From positions 310,001-374,000 of the forward strand of contig JAVLUZ010000735.1 of NCBI GenBank assembly GCA_036768485.1: a stretch of DNA of 64,000 nucleotides, written 5' to 3'. This stretch comes from Mermis nigrescens (taxonomy: Eukaryota > Nematoda > Enoplea > Mermithida > Mermithidae). Position 1 is the stretch's first letter; each line of letters opens with the position of its first letter. Both the position numbers and the translations under genes were made by a program. The notes under the pieces were generated by a model. That model was not told the origin of the DNA and searched no databases. It worked only from the letters and a program-made list of their open reading frames with translations. Below, in pieces: positions 1 to 12,200 of the stretch.

Positions 1-115
1 ATTTTGATTTTTGATTCTTATGCATTTAACGTTAAGTTTGATAAAGGTCGATTGTTAATCGGTCGTCAATAAAACGCTGTATCATCTTCTAAAGATATTT
101 TTTGCTCGTATCCAG

Positions 116-232
116 ACAATGATTTGCCCAGTTATTATGCAGCACATAGCTTAAGTCACGAACGTTCGTTTAACATGAATCGCCCGATTGCCAAAAGTTC
201 GGCCGATATTAGCTCTAATAACTTTTGTAGAG
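116..232 (+). CDS. EPN: Epsin exon (first in window)
   Basis: Open frame reading DNDLPSYYAAHSLSHERSFN and onward, ending before a GTTAGT donor at 233. The single leftover base pairs in phase with exon 2. The acceptor is either TATCCAG (exon from 116, better pyrimidine tract) or TCTAAAG (exon from 95); both are in phase. It encodes the linker between the ENTH domain and the UIMs. Confidence 0.6.
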
Positions 233-3200
233 GTTAGTTGCACGTTTGATTAATTAACATTTTTCGTTTTTTATTGCTTCGGAAGTCATGCTAAGAGGGA
301 CATCGGAACCTAATTTGCGTAAGTCTTGAATATTGTTTTCCTAGATATTTCAAGTTGCATGCTGTGTGTTGCGCTTTTAACGTATTTTTTGTCTTATTTT
401 TCATTGCATGTTTCATCATATGCTATTCTCTGCTACTACGCCTTGAAATACACCAAGCTATGCTATTTTCACTGCCACTATCTTATGGTAAAGGTCTATA
501 ATTTGATGCCAAGCTGCCTAATCACCCCCTTCTTAGATTCTCTGATTCTGCCCGAAATTTTAGAGAACAATCTAGTCCGAGAAGGTAATTTCTAATGTCT
601 TAGATCCTGACTATGACAGCCGCTGGACTATATATACCCTTCTTATTAAACAAGCTCTGCTTATCAATCTACATATACGCAATAGTTAATATAATGCTGT
701 TTTTGAGCTCTCAATGAAATCACAACTAGCACTTCAAAAAAGTTTTAAAATGATAATCTTGCTCAATCTTTTTGTGCTGGTTTTGATTATACAATCCAAA
801 ACTTCCTGAAAGCTATGTGCAGGCCCGTTTCCAGGGGGATAGGGGGGCACGTGCCTCCCTCTAAATGAAATCTGAGAACGATTTTTTGCTTACTCCCCTT
901 TGCTTTTGTAGCCAAAAATCGTAAAAATTTTCGGCGCTTCGCGCCGAATTTCACAATTATAATTAAAATCTTTGTAGTCCTAAGCGCGCGATTTAAACAC
1001 TCCATTTTTAGTCTTTATACAATATAGAACGTATTTTGTATCTGTCTTCTGTTCTTTACAAGTTTTATGCAGAAAATGAGATTTATTTAAGAAGCAAGGA
1101 TGGCAACAATTTTTCGGCGATGATTATGAATTTGCTGATGATTTTTGACCATTTTTAGGATGAATTCAGAACCGTGATTCGGATAGTTTTCTAAAAAATT
1201 TCAAGGTTACGATTCAAAATTGAAGTGCTCTTTTTACAAAATTTTCCGGGGCTCTGTCCCCAACCCTGCTGGGGGCGCTTGAGCGCGCCACCCCAGACCC
1301 CTCAAGCCCTATGAGAGGGCCTGGCCATATGTCACACAGGGGCATAGGGAGTGGTTAGAGGGGGTATTACCTCTTCCTCAGATTTTAAAGAACCGGGTAC
1401 TATCAGGCGATTTTGATGGAACTTGCTGCTGGGAATATTTGGATTTTATAGTGAAAGAATACAGCTCAGTTAACCGAAAGATCAGTCAATCTGGTCAGTT
1501 TACTGCAGGATTATTAATTTCTCCTTAGTCTTACACTTTGTTCAATCGTTTGTCACATAATAGTGAATTATCCACGTGATGTAATTGATTAAAATAAGCA
1601 TTTTTCGAAAAATACATCTTGGAATTGCATTCATCTACCTTCTGACCTCAAGAATGAGATTTTAATTTGCTTAATAAGATGAAAATATCAATAGATTACC
1701 ATATCAATAAATTAAAAAAATATCAATAAATTAAAATCGCATGTTATGACCCAAACTACTATGTGCCCGTTTTTGAATTTCACCCCTTCTATTCACCCCT
1801 GCCCTGCCCTGCCCTCCTATGCTATTTGTCCACCCAGAAAATTTGTTCAAAGTGTACCTACCTTAGAATTTGTTTTGAATCGTCAAGTCAGATTTCCCAT
1901 ACACAATAACTTCTAAATGAAAGACAATTCAATTTTTAAATTATTACCGTGTGCTATACATCTGTGCATTGAGAATCATGCTTGCAGACTCAGACTTATG
2001 TTTAACGAACCTGTATTAATACTTGTTTTACAATTTCCTTTCAAACTTACCACTTTTGATCCAAGAAGCGAAATCCATCAATTTTAAGCAATTACATGAA
2101 GTATTTGCTTAAATAAAGGGGCGATTCCCTTACGGGAATTGTGCTGCTTCGTTCTGTAATGTCGCCATCACGAAAAGCGATATTTTTATCTTTTTCCTTC
2201 CATTTTTTGCTGCTTTTGAAGCATATCGTAATGCACATAAAATAACCTATCGTGTTAAACAAAGCGTGAGTGTTATATTGCGAAATAAAATGATTCCTTC
2301 CTTCTCGTACATATAAAATTTTTCGCTTACAAATAACATGAGTCACAAATGTATTCTGGACGTACTTATTTTTGAATATTAATCTGTCCTTATTTGCCCG
2401 TTAAGATTCCGAACTAGAGGAATGTAGGCCTTCGTCAGCCGGCGAAGAGGAATTGCAATTGCAGATTGCATTGGCGCTGAGTAAAGAAGAGGCGGAGAAG
2501 GAGAAGGAAACACTGAAGGGCGACGATATGCGTCTGCAGTTGGCTTTGCACGAGAGTGAAAAAGCAGACGACAAATTGGTGGCCGGTCAAGCGATGAACG
2601 CTGCACTGGCCGCTCCTGGTCAGTCGACTTCGGCCAAAAATACAGTGAGCGATTTCCATGAAAAATTTCAACTTGTGAGTTGAGGATGCTGGCTTACTCT
2701 GAATTTTCACGATTGCTGGAGTCTGTCAACTCTGCCCTACTTTGGTGACTTTAAAGGGTTTTTTACTGTTATGGAGCATACCAGATTTTGGACCCCACTC
2801 ATATTTTGATTCCTGTCACGCATGCGTGTAACATGGGAATGGGGATCCCCACCCCACCAAAGGTCGACCGTCCCCCAACCCCCTAAAGCCAGCCAGAAAA
2901 TTTTTGACCCTTCGGTAGTCATTTATCCTTTCCCCAAAATTGGCCAGGGACCCCCGCACCTAATATTTCGAGCCGTTAAATGTCAGCTGTTGAAAATTTT
3001 ATTGTTGACCGACCATATGTAATTTTTCGCAACAGTTTTTCTCAAAGCTTAAATGCGCATTATATTTAGCAGATGCAGCCTAAAATTTTATTTTTTTGAA
3101 TTCATGTACTTTGTAAAGCAGAAAATACGAGTAATTGCCTTTATTTACAATTTTTTATAGTCTATAGTTCACCTGATTTCTGGACTGACGTCTGTCTTTA

Positions 3201-6200
3201 AAATTGTGTTATAGAACTTTAAGCCGTGCATGAGCCAGTTCCGAGTGATTTTGCTAATTAATTTATATTTCCATAAAACGCCGAAAATTTTATCTCTTTC
3301 GCTTGACATTAGAGCTGCACGCGGGTACCCGAACGGGTACCCGAGTACCCGGGTACTCGGGTAGAAAATGATTTTACTACCTGGGTACTCTACGGGCATC
3401 CGGGTATACGCGGGAACCCGAATCCCCTAATATAAAATCGAAAATTAGCACTGCAGTTATGCAATATGTGCTAAGAATTGAATTAGAAACCTAGAAACAT
3501 ATTGCTTCTAAAGTGCGACTGAATCACAATGTAAATGTGATTTGATATAATCAACTGTAAAATGTTAACTAAGCGAGTCTGTTAATATTTCCTATTATCA
3601 CAATATTTCGCGCATACCGTCTGGGCATATTCCATTATTCAGCTCTTTAATTACATTATTTTATTTGTGCCGAATTCTTCTTATTCTTCATTGTAAACAA
3701 ATTTAAACAAGAAATTATCTGTTAGCGACGCTTTTTTATAATGAATTCACTTCTGTGACCATTATATTAATTTAAACTGCAACTTTTATTCACATCGTGC
3801 GCGCAACTGTTTTAGTTAGACCTGGTTCAAAGCCTATCGATGTTCCAAATGCAGTCAGCCATAGGCGTAGCCAGAGGGGCATTGGGGGTTCCTGCCCCCC
3901 GAAATTTTTCAGAAAATATTGTTGATTTTTTTGTTGCAATAATGTGTGTCCAGAAAATTGAGTTCAAAAAGGCAAAAACGTCAGAATTTTCCGCGCCGAG
4001 TCATTATTATTTATTGCTATATAGATCCAACAAATTTAAAAGCTTGAATCAGCTAAAATAATCCAGCACTCAAATCACTTTAGTAATTTAATGCACTATT
4101 TGTTCGTTGAATGAAACTGCGCATGTTTGTTGAGCTTGATAGTAAAAGTGCGAAAATGATTGTGAACCAGTTTACCTATTCTCTGCTTTGTTTGTCTTTT
4201 GTGTACCAGTTTGTATATTCTTTGTTTCGTTTATCTTTCTTTACAAGGACACGTAATCATATTTTAATTGGAAGGAATGACCAAATTTTCTTATGTTTTT
4301 GCGCATTTGTTGTTCTATGAACTGCATTTTGTAAATAAGAAGGCCACAAATGGGCATGAAAACGGTAAGAACAAAATTTTCATGGATACATCTTTCTATA
4401 TCTTATTGGCAGCGACCCGTTGCTGCGCTATGTACCTAGCAGAGGTCGGAAAACGCATTTCAGATCAGTTTGTGCAATGTAGGAGTTCATCAATTTTAAG
4501 TGTTTCTGGGCTTGCTTCCGAACCGAGATTTGGCCGATTTTGCGAAAATTTTAACCTTACTATTTAACATTAAAATGTTTTTTACAAAATTTTCCGGGAC
4601 TCTGCCCGGATCCTGCTCGCCACCTCAGACGTCCCGCAGCCATAAAATCTCGTTGTACATGTGCAACGAGGTTTTAGGGAGAACAAGCCAGGTAAAAGGG
4701 TTAGGAATTTCTAAAAATTTCCGGCGTTTCGCGCCGGCATTAATTTGTCTGCTTTATATGATTTAAGCGGTATAAATTGAGTTTAATGTGCAAAAACGTC
4801 AAAATTTTGCGGCGCATAGCGCCGCCAGTTACTTTTTTTTCTTTTTGTAAAGCTCCAGCATTGCGTTTCAAAGCCTGAATCACTCAAAATATCTTCAGTC
4901 AAAGTTAGTAATTCGCAGTTTTCTTGTTAGAAGCTTGAATTGTTAAAACTGTTTTGTACAAATTTGATAATTTTCTGCCTTATCAGATTATTAGTATTCA
5001 CAGAGCTACAAACTGTTAAGGGTGGAAAAAAATGACTAAATTTCTTGGCACTTTGCGCCACTTATGAATTCCGAACTGTTTGTCAATAGAAAGGCCGTAA
5101 ATTCTACACGAAAACGTTTATGCCCCCGAACCAAATTCTGACAACGTCTCTGCAGTCAGCTCCAGATAGACTTAGACTTGTTTTTGAATAAATTTTCATT
5201 TCCGGTTGATTTCAAAATTGCTTTTCGCCAATGTGTTTTCCTGCTTCAAATGTTTCAATGACGCTATGAAGATACAAAACCTGTTTCACAATTTTTTGCT
5301 TTGAATTATGAAAATGACTTAAATTTCATTAAATGCACACGAATTCTTCAGATTAAAGCCTTGATTCTATTTAATCTTGCATTAATTTTTCAATAATTCT
5401 ACTGCTTAAATATCACTTTGCCCTAGACCTCACTGTCAACCGTAAATATTCGATGTTCACTGCATTCTCTTTTATCTAAGGTCCTACCCGGGTACCCGGG
5501 TACTCGAATTACCCGGGTACCCGGGTAATGAAATAGCCGGGTACCCGGGTAGTAAAATTTGCAAAGTGTGCAGCTCTACTTGACATAGAAGTTTTTTTAG
5601 TGTTTAGGAGATTTAATTATTCAATTCTGCTTACTTTCTATGCTAAAATTTTATTGTATTACGGTGAGTATCCTCCCGAAGTTTTGTCTCTTCGTTGTTT
5701 TGAAAGACTATAGAAAAAATGAGTCGGTATAAAAATGTAGTGTAAATGGTAAATTTCAATAATGCTAAAATGCCTGGGTAAATCTCCTTTATTTTTATGA
5801 CCGAGAAGCCGGCGCCTATATAAATCTATTTTATTTATTTCAGATATGATTTACTAATTTTGGTTTTTGTACTAAAATATATGCACAATAGAGTAGAGAT
5901 GTGCTGCCCCCGGACTTGGGGCTTGGATGGTGGCGCCGGGAACGGGCCTTTGAAAAACAAATTGGCGAAAATAAGACAAAATTATCATTCCTATCGATTT
6001 AAAGTGCGTAATATTTATTTATTTATTTAAATTAAGTTAAATCATGTGTACAATAAAATTAAGCTTAGACAACTACTGTGTTTCGTTTCAAGTAATTCAA
6101 TGATTAATATTTGCAGGCGCGGATTGGCCAAAAATATTTGACATGATAAAGAATGGATATGCAATTTGCAATGATTTTTGGCCGTCAGTGACCATAATTT

Positions 6201-9200
6201 CTCAAATTTTTCGGCGCTACGCGCCGGATGATATCTATTAATGACATTTATTAAGTTCCTTGGCGACCTGGAAGCCATTTTCTGTTCTATTTTTGCATAC
6301 TTTTCTTCTATTTTCAATTGAAAATTTCGATGTTTCGCATCAAATGCTATAAAAACAGGAAATCAAGCAGTAAATCATGCTTCTAGACGTCTATCCGCCT
6401 TAATTTCACAAATTTTTCCGCGCCAGATTTTTGTAAAAGTCGAAGAACTTCTAATGATTTTTTTGCACAAAATTGTCGAAAATTTTAAAATTTTTGAAAG
6501 CTCTATTGCGTCAAAAGTGATTTTATGTAAAAGTATTACAATGTAAAACACCGAAAAAGCGCTATTTCGCTCGTTAAGGCAAATTTTCGGACCTATTTTT
6601 GACTGTTTTTGGAAAAGTTCGCATACCGCTTCCCCTTTAGGAAAATCCTAGATCCGCCACTGAACTTTTGAGTGAACATTGAAACAATTTGATACTTTTT
6701 TATTACGAAAATAGGCGCCTTTGATGGATTAGGCAAAAACATTCAAAATGTTTACCACTCGCTTCAGCATCTTTTCATATTGTTTTATCACGCTAGTAGG
6801 GGTATGACGAGCTTTTTTGCCTTATATATGTATAAATAGCAGTTTGCTGCTACTTAATTTTTCGTTCAATTTCGGCGCTTGGCGCTATAGTCTACTTAGC
6901 AGGGCCACTATTTTGGTTTTGATGTGATACACTAATGCTATACCTATATGGTTCTGCGTCATGTATACATAGCGTTCATATAATTTAAATCCTGACATTG
7001 CACGTTTCCCTGCTCTAGATAGTTGATTTTTGGTCTTTTAAACATTTTTTCGATTGTCATTTTCCGTTTATTTTCAAATAAACTTATTTTATGCATGCAC
7101 TTCAGTTATTTTTTTTAAAGATCAGATTGCCCTAAAAGTTTCCCTCTTCTCTTGGAAAAGCCCTGGGCTACTTATTTCTCATGCATTGTATTTGTATCGC
7201 TTTTCAATCTGCTATTATTATTATTATTATTATTACTATTATTAATTTTCTTACGTGTTCGTATCTTCGTTGGCATTGCGATAAAGCCTGCAGAAAATTC
7301 ATAATTTTGCATAGTTTAATGTTTTTCTAGCTTGTATTCATTCATTATCTTTGATTTCTATTCTTTTTCGTTAATCCTATTAATTTTAAATCTCGACTCA
7401 TTAAAGTATAGTTAGTTTAATTACGTGCAATAGTGATACTGTGATGCTAATTCTATACAGGTAAATATATATGATACATACATGAATGTACCATTGGTAA
7501 TGGTGGATTATAAAAATGTATTGCACAGGCCTCGATACATGTCTTCTATAAAAATGGCAAGAATGGTCATTTCTGTACTTCTGATTTATTTAAATATGTA
7601 AGCTAACTTGTTTTTAGTCAGCTTTGGAAGATCTGCTATCGTTAGAACAGTCAGCTGCCTCTGCAGACCCTTGGGGATTGTCGCATCAGCAGCAGCAACC
7701 AGTTGACCCCTGGGGCAACTCCTTCGCTACGCAAAATATTTCTTCTATCCAAGGCATACCAGGTACATCAGACAATGTCAGCGATAAATGGTCCGACATA
7801 ATTTCGCATCAGTTTTTTAATTATGACCATAAAAATGATTTTAAAAATGATTAGATAAAATAAAACACATATGGAAGAGATCAAGTTTTAGACAGAATTT
7901 TGCACAATTTAGTCTATTCTTGAGGATGAGACGTCAAATTGGAAGTTTGGCAAATTGTTTCCTCCTTCTTCCATCGGAATCAAACATCGAGCGTATGTTC
8001 TGTGATTGAATCGCCAGACTTTATTTCTCAGTTCTCCTTTTAAGCTCATAAACGTCTTGATGTAATTACAGAGATAATTAATTCGACAGGATAGATTTGT
8101 ATATGAGTAGGTTGCGAGAACAAATTTCATTTTCCTGTCTTATTCATGTGTTTATAATGTGAATTTTTGTCTGCCTTATTTTTTCATGTAATAGAATCTT
8201 TTTTCCACACAAAATCGCGTCGTTTTATGAAAGCCAGCCTTGTCCTTAAATTCTTTCTATCGAATAGAGCTTATCGCAGGAAGTCTGAAAATGCTAGTAG
8301 TTCTTTGTGCACCTTCGGATGACACTAGAACTGTTTGAACATGACATCTTATGTCTTTTTCAAACTGAAGTCCTTTAAGTTGCTCCGTCTACTTTTCCAT
8401 CTCGTAGCTGTCATAAACAGTAATTCTCACTAGGCATCATTTCATTCCCCGACGGCCTTTGAGCTGGCCATTTAATTTTTTGTCGCTTTTTGCGTACACT
8501 AGTTTTAGAATTTTGCTGCTAAAATCGTAGATAATAATTTTCAGCTGAATTCTCCCAACATCGCTAAAAAAGATCCTTGGTCATCGTCCAGTGGCGGAGA
8601 TTCCTCTTTCGGTGCGGAACAATGTTCAAAATCTTTGATCTCGGAACAGACGGGTAAGAAGACTCATTTGTGTTTGGCAATATTGCTATTACCGCTGCCT
8701 ACTACATACTACTACTACTACTACTACTACTATTCGCAAGCGTAATGACTGGAAATTATGGCAAGAATGGCCAAAAAACACTTAAACATGGCCAAAAAAT
8801 TTTATTTTTCCTTAAAATTGGGGAGGGGTCGAGCGTTTTTCGGGCAGCATAGATTCGTTCTATGGGTATTCTTGTAGCACGTGGTGGGCGGTTCTATGCC
8901 ATTGCGAACAGTGGTACTGTTACCGTAGAACACAAAGGGAGTGATAAGTGTGTACTAGAAACCGATGCACAAGGTCAGGGTGGCCATGGAGCAGGGATTG
9001 GTTAAATCCGGGATTTATACTACAATAAATTGTGCTTATTAAGTAAATTAGGTTGGAAACGCTTGAAAAATGCTGTTTTGACCAAGTTTGAGATCATCTC
9101 GAGCTCGCGCTAATCTGCGAATATTGCAACCGGGCCTGCAATTATGCATGTACATTTATAATGTCATTTAATAGTGTAGTTAAGCACTCACAGTCGTTGA

Positions 9201-12200
9201 CACGCGTTTCCTTGGGAGCGAGGGGTCTTTTCCGGCGCAATACATGCATTTCTGCTCTGTTTACGCAGAAAATGCCTAGAAAAGTAACGTTTAAAAGGTC
9301 TAAAAAATTAATTTTTACATGAATTATTTTTTATCAATAAAAGCGGAAAAACAAATTAAAATAGTCTAAAGAGCACTGAGAAATGCAGTCTTACCTCATT
9401 AAAGCATTGTATTGAGGCTGGAAAGATCATTTTGGCATTTGATTTATAAAGAAGGCCTGAACTCTAAATGTACTGGTCCCGAATTCCAGAACCTTACTTT
9501 CTCTCAATTTTGTACCTTGGGAAACTATTATCGTTCTTTGGTATGCGTGCTATGCTGTCTAGAAAATCTTTTACTAAATAAGAGTTTGTTTATCATTCGC
9601 CTGAACAATGAACTAACGGGCCGTGAAGACAATGCCAGTGTATACGTGATCTTGGGGGTTTGGAGGGTTTTCACCCCCCACGCAAAAATTTTTCACCTCC
9701 CTCCCCAGATTTGACGATTTTCCGGAAGTTCCCAAAAAAATTTCTGAAAATTTGTAGAAAAGGTACTTTTTAAAGGGTTTTTAGCTATCTGCTAAAGTGC
9801 TAAATTTTCGGCGCTTTGCGCCATTATACTCTTGTTTTGACATTTTCTTCATTTTGTTAGACTTTTTGATTTTTTCCGAAATTGTTTTATGCTCTGGAAA
9901 AAGCATCGTCAGAAACGCTAAAAACCGATGTTTTTGACGCGTACCTGCCATTTTTGGGCTCAAAAAAGGCATTGTATAATTTCAATCCCCTCCCCCAGAA
10001 TTCTCATGCTGTGCATATATGTGCCAGTGTCTACATAAACTAAACGATATTCCTCCCCCACTTCGTCTACAATAATGATAATTTAGCGAAGTTTTTTATA
10101 TGTAAGGTTAAATTTGTATTATTCCAAAAGTTTAAATTTGTATTATTCCCCTCCTCGCCCCATCCTCCGTTTTTAGGCAGAAACCTGTTTTCTAAGCTTT
10201 TAGGCACTTTTTTGCCTTTTTTTGTGATTGAAATTCGGTCTTTTACTCGATAATAGCTGCTAGCAATCATTAAATTTTCATTTTAAATGTTCTAAGCCAT
10301 TGTACCTTTTTGTTTTTTAAAGTGTATAATCTCTCCTTCTTGTTTTGGACTTATATCCTTCCTTTTTACATTCCAGTCCTTAGATTTCTTTTTTCTTATT
10401 TTCACAATTTTTGTCTTTTTACATCCTTTTACCTTTATATTCCCTTTTAATTCATCCATTTCAGTTCTTTCCTTTTTCCTACCTTCTTCTTTATGTATAA
10501 CTTTATAGGGTTCGCCCCATTTGCGAATCCCGATTATCGACCTTTCTGCTCATACACTCGTTTGCTAATGTCTCCGTTTCTTTAATTTCGTGCGCAGGAA
10601 ATTATCACGTTTTTTGCTGAGTTTTTATGTTTTTACCATACATGTAACAGGCTGGGGCCCCCATCCAAAATTTCGAGCCGTGACTTGTACGGTTTTCACC
10701 TGCCATGCTCAGTATAGCAAATCTGGGGGAGCGGAATTTAAAAGTGCCTTTTTCGGTCTAAAAAATGGTTGTTCGCGTCAAAAACTTCGTTTTTCGGCGT
10801 GTCTGACGATGCTCTATCTTTCTAAATCATAAAAACAAAAAATTTTAAAAAAAGTTGAATAAATTGAACAAAATATAGTCAAAACATGAGTATATGGCGC
10901 GGAGTACCGAAAATTTGACAATTGTGAGCAAATCGATAGCTAAAACGCTTAAAAAAGCACCTTTTTCTACGAATTTTCAGGAAATTTTTGGGAACTTCTG
11001 AAAAATCGCGAATTCTGGGTATGAAAATTTTGCAGGGAGATGAACCCCCGGTCATGTATGTTTTACACTTAGCTTTTTCGTCTGAGTTTGACCTGGTCTT
11101 CATTTATGCTCAGCGCAAGGCGATCCTTGGGGTGGTGACTTATTGTCGCCGATGACTGCCAGCGATCAACAACAAACACAGTCTGATTTAATGGCTAACA
11201 ATGTTTCGGTGGCATCGATGGACCAGACCACCTTGTATAGCCGAACATTAAAAACACCCGAAACTTTTCTGGGCGAAAACTCAAGCTTAGTCAATTTGGA
11301 CAACCTGTTATCTGTCGGAATGAAATCGAATATTACTGGAATGCAGTCAAAATCTGGTGCGCATATCCAGCCTCATGTATTCAGGATTTTATTTCAGGGG
11401 GATCGCCAAATTTTTGAAATGTAAGAAAACGCGTTCTCAAACGATTTTACATTACAAAACGATATTTTTTCGACGTCTTTTACATTTTTGATTACTCCTT
11501 TAGCTAGGGTGATAAACATACATGCTTAGCATGATATTTCTGGGGGCTATAACGTGCCTTTTTGGGCCTAAAAATGGTAGGTACGCGTTGGAAACATCAT
11601 TTTTCGGCGTTTCTGACGATGCTCTATCTTTTTAAATCATAAAAATAAAAAAATTTTGAAACAAATATATAAAAGTCGATAAAATTGAACAAAATATAGT
11701 AACAACGTGAGTAAAAGGCGCGAAGTGCCTAAAGTTCGGCGTTTTTAGCCAAAAGATAGCTAGAAACGCTTAAAAAGCACTTTTTCTACGAATTTTCGAA
11801 AAATTTCCTGGGAACTTTTGAAAAATCGCGGATTCTTGGGGGGTGTGAAATTTTTCTACGGAAACCCCCCCCAACCCTCCTAAGATCATGTATGGTCATA
11901 AAACATAAAAATTAAGCGATTCGGCGAAAATTTGGACGCAGCTTTTTTAAAGACATATAATGCAAAGGTGCATATTATAATAATCCGGTGCGAAACGCCT
12001 AAATTTTTACACATTTATCTCCTTTAACCTTAATTCCGAAGCTCTCTGAAGATGAGCAATACAGGAATTATGTCTGGTGCGGAGTGCCGGAAAATTTCGA
12101 CATTTTCATTCTTTAGTAGTTTAAATTCTTGAAAATATGGTTAAGATATAATTTTGACTCTTTAAGCAAGCAGACAGCTAAAAACGCTTACAACAGCACC

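Noticed and set aside
326..595. 89-codon ORF in the first intron
   Set aside because: Hydrophobic chance ORF in AT-rich intron sequence, without splice sites or family features.
822..5953. A large element with ends CAGGCCCGTTTCC and GGGAACGGGCC
   Set aside because: The ends look similar but there is no target duplication, and the interval contains an epsin exon.
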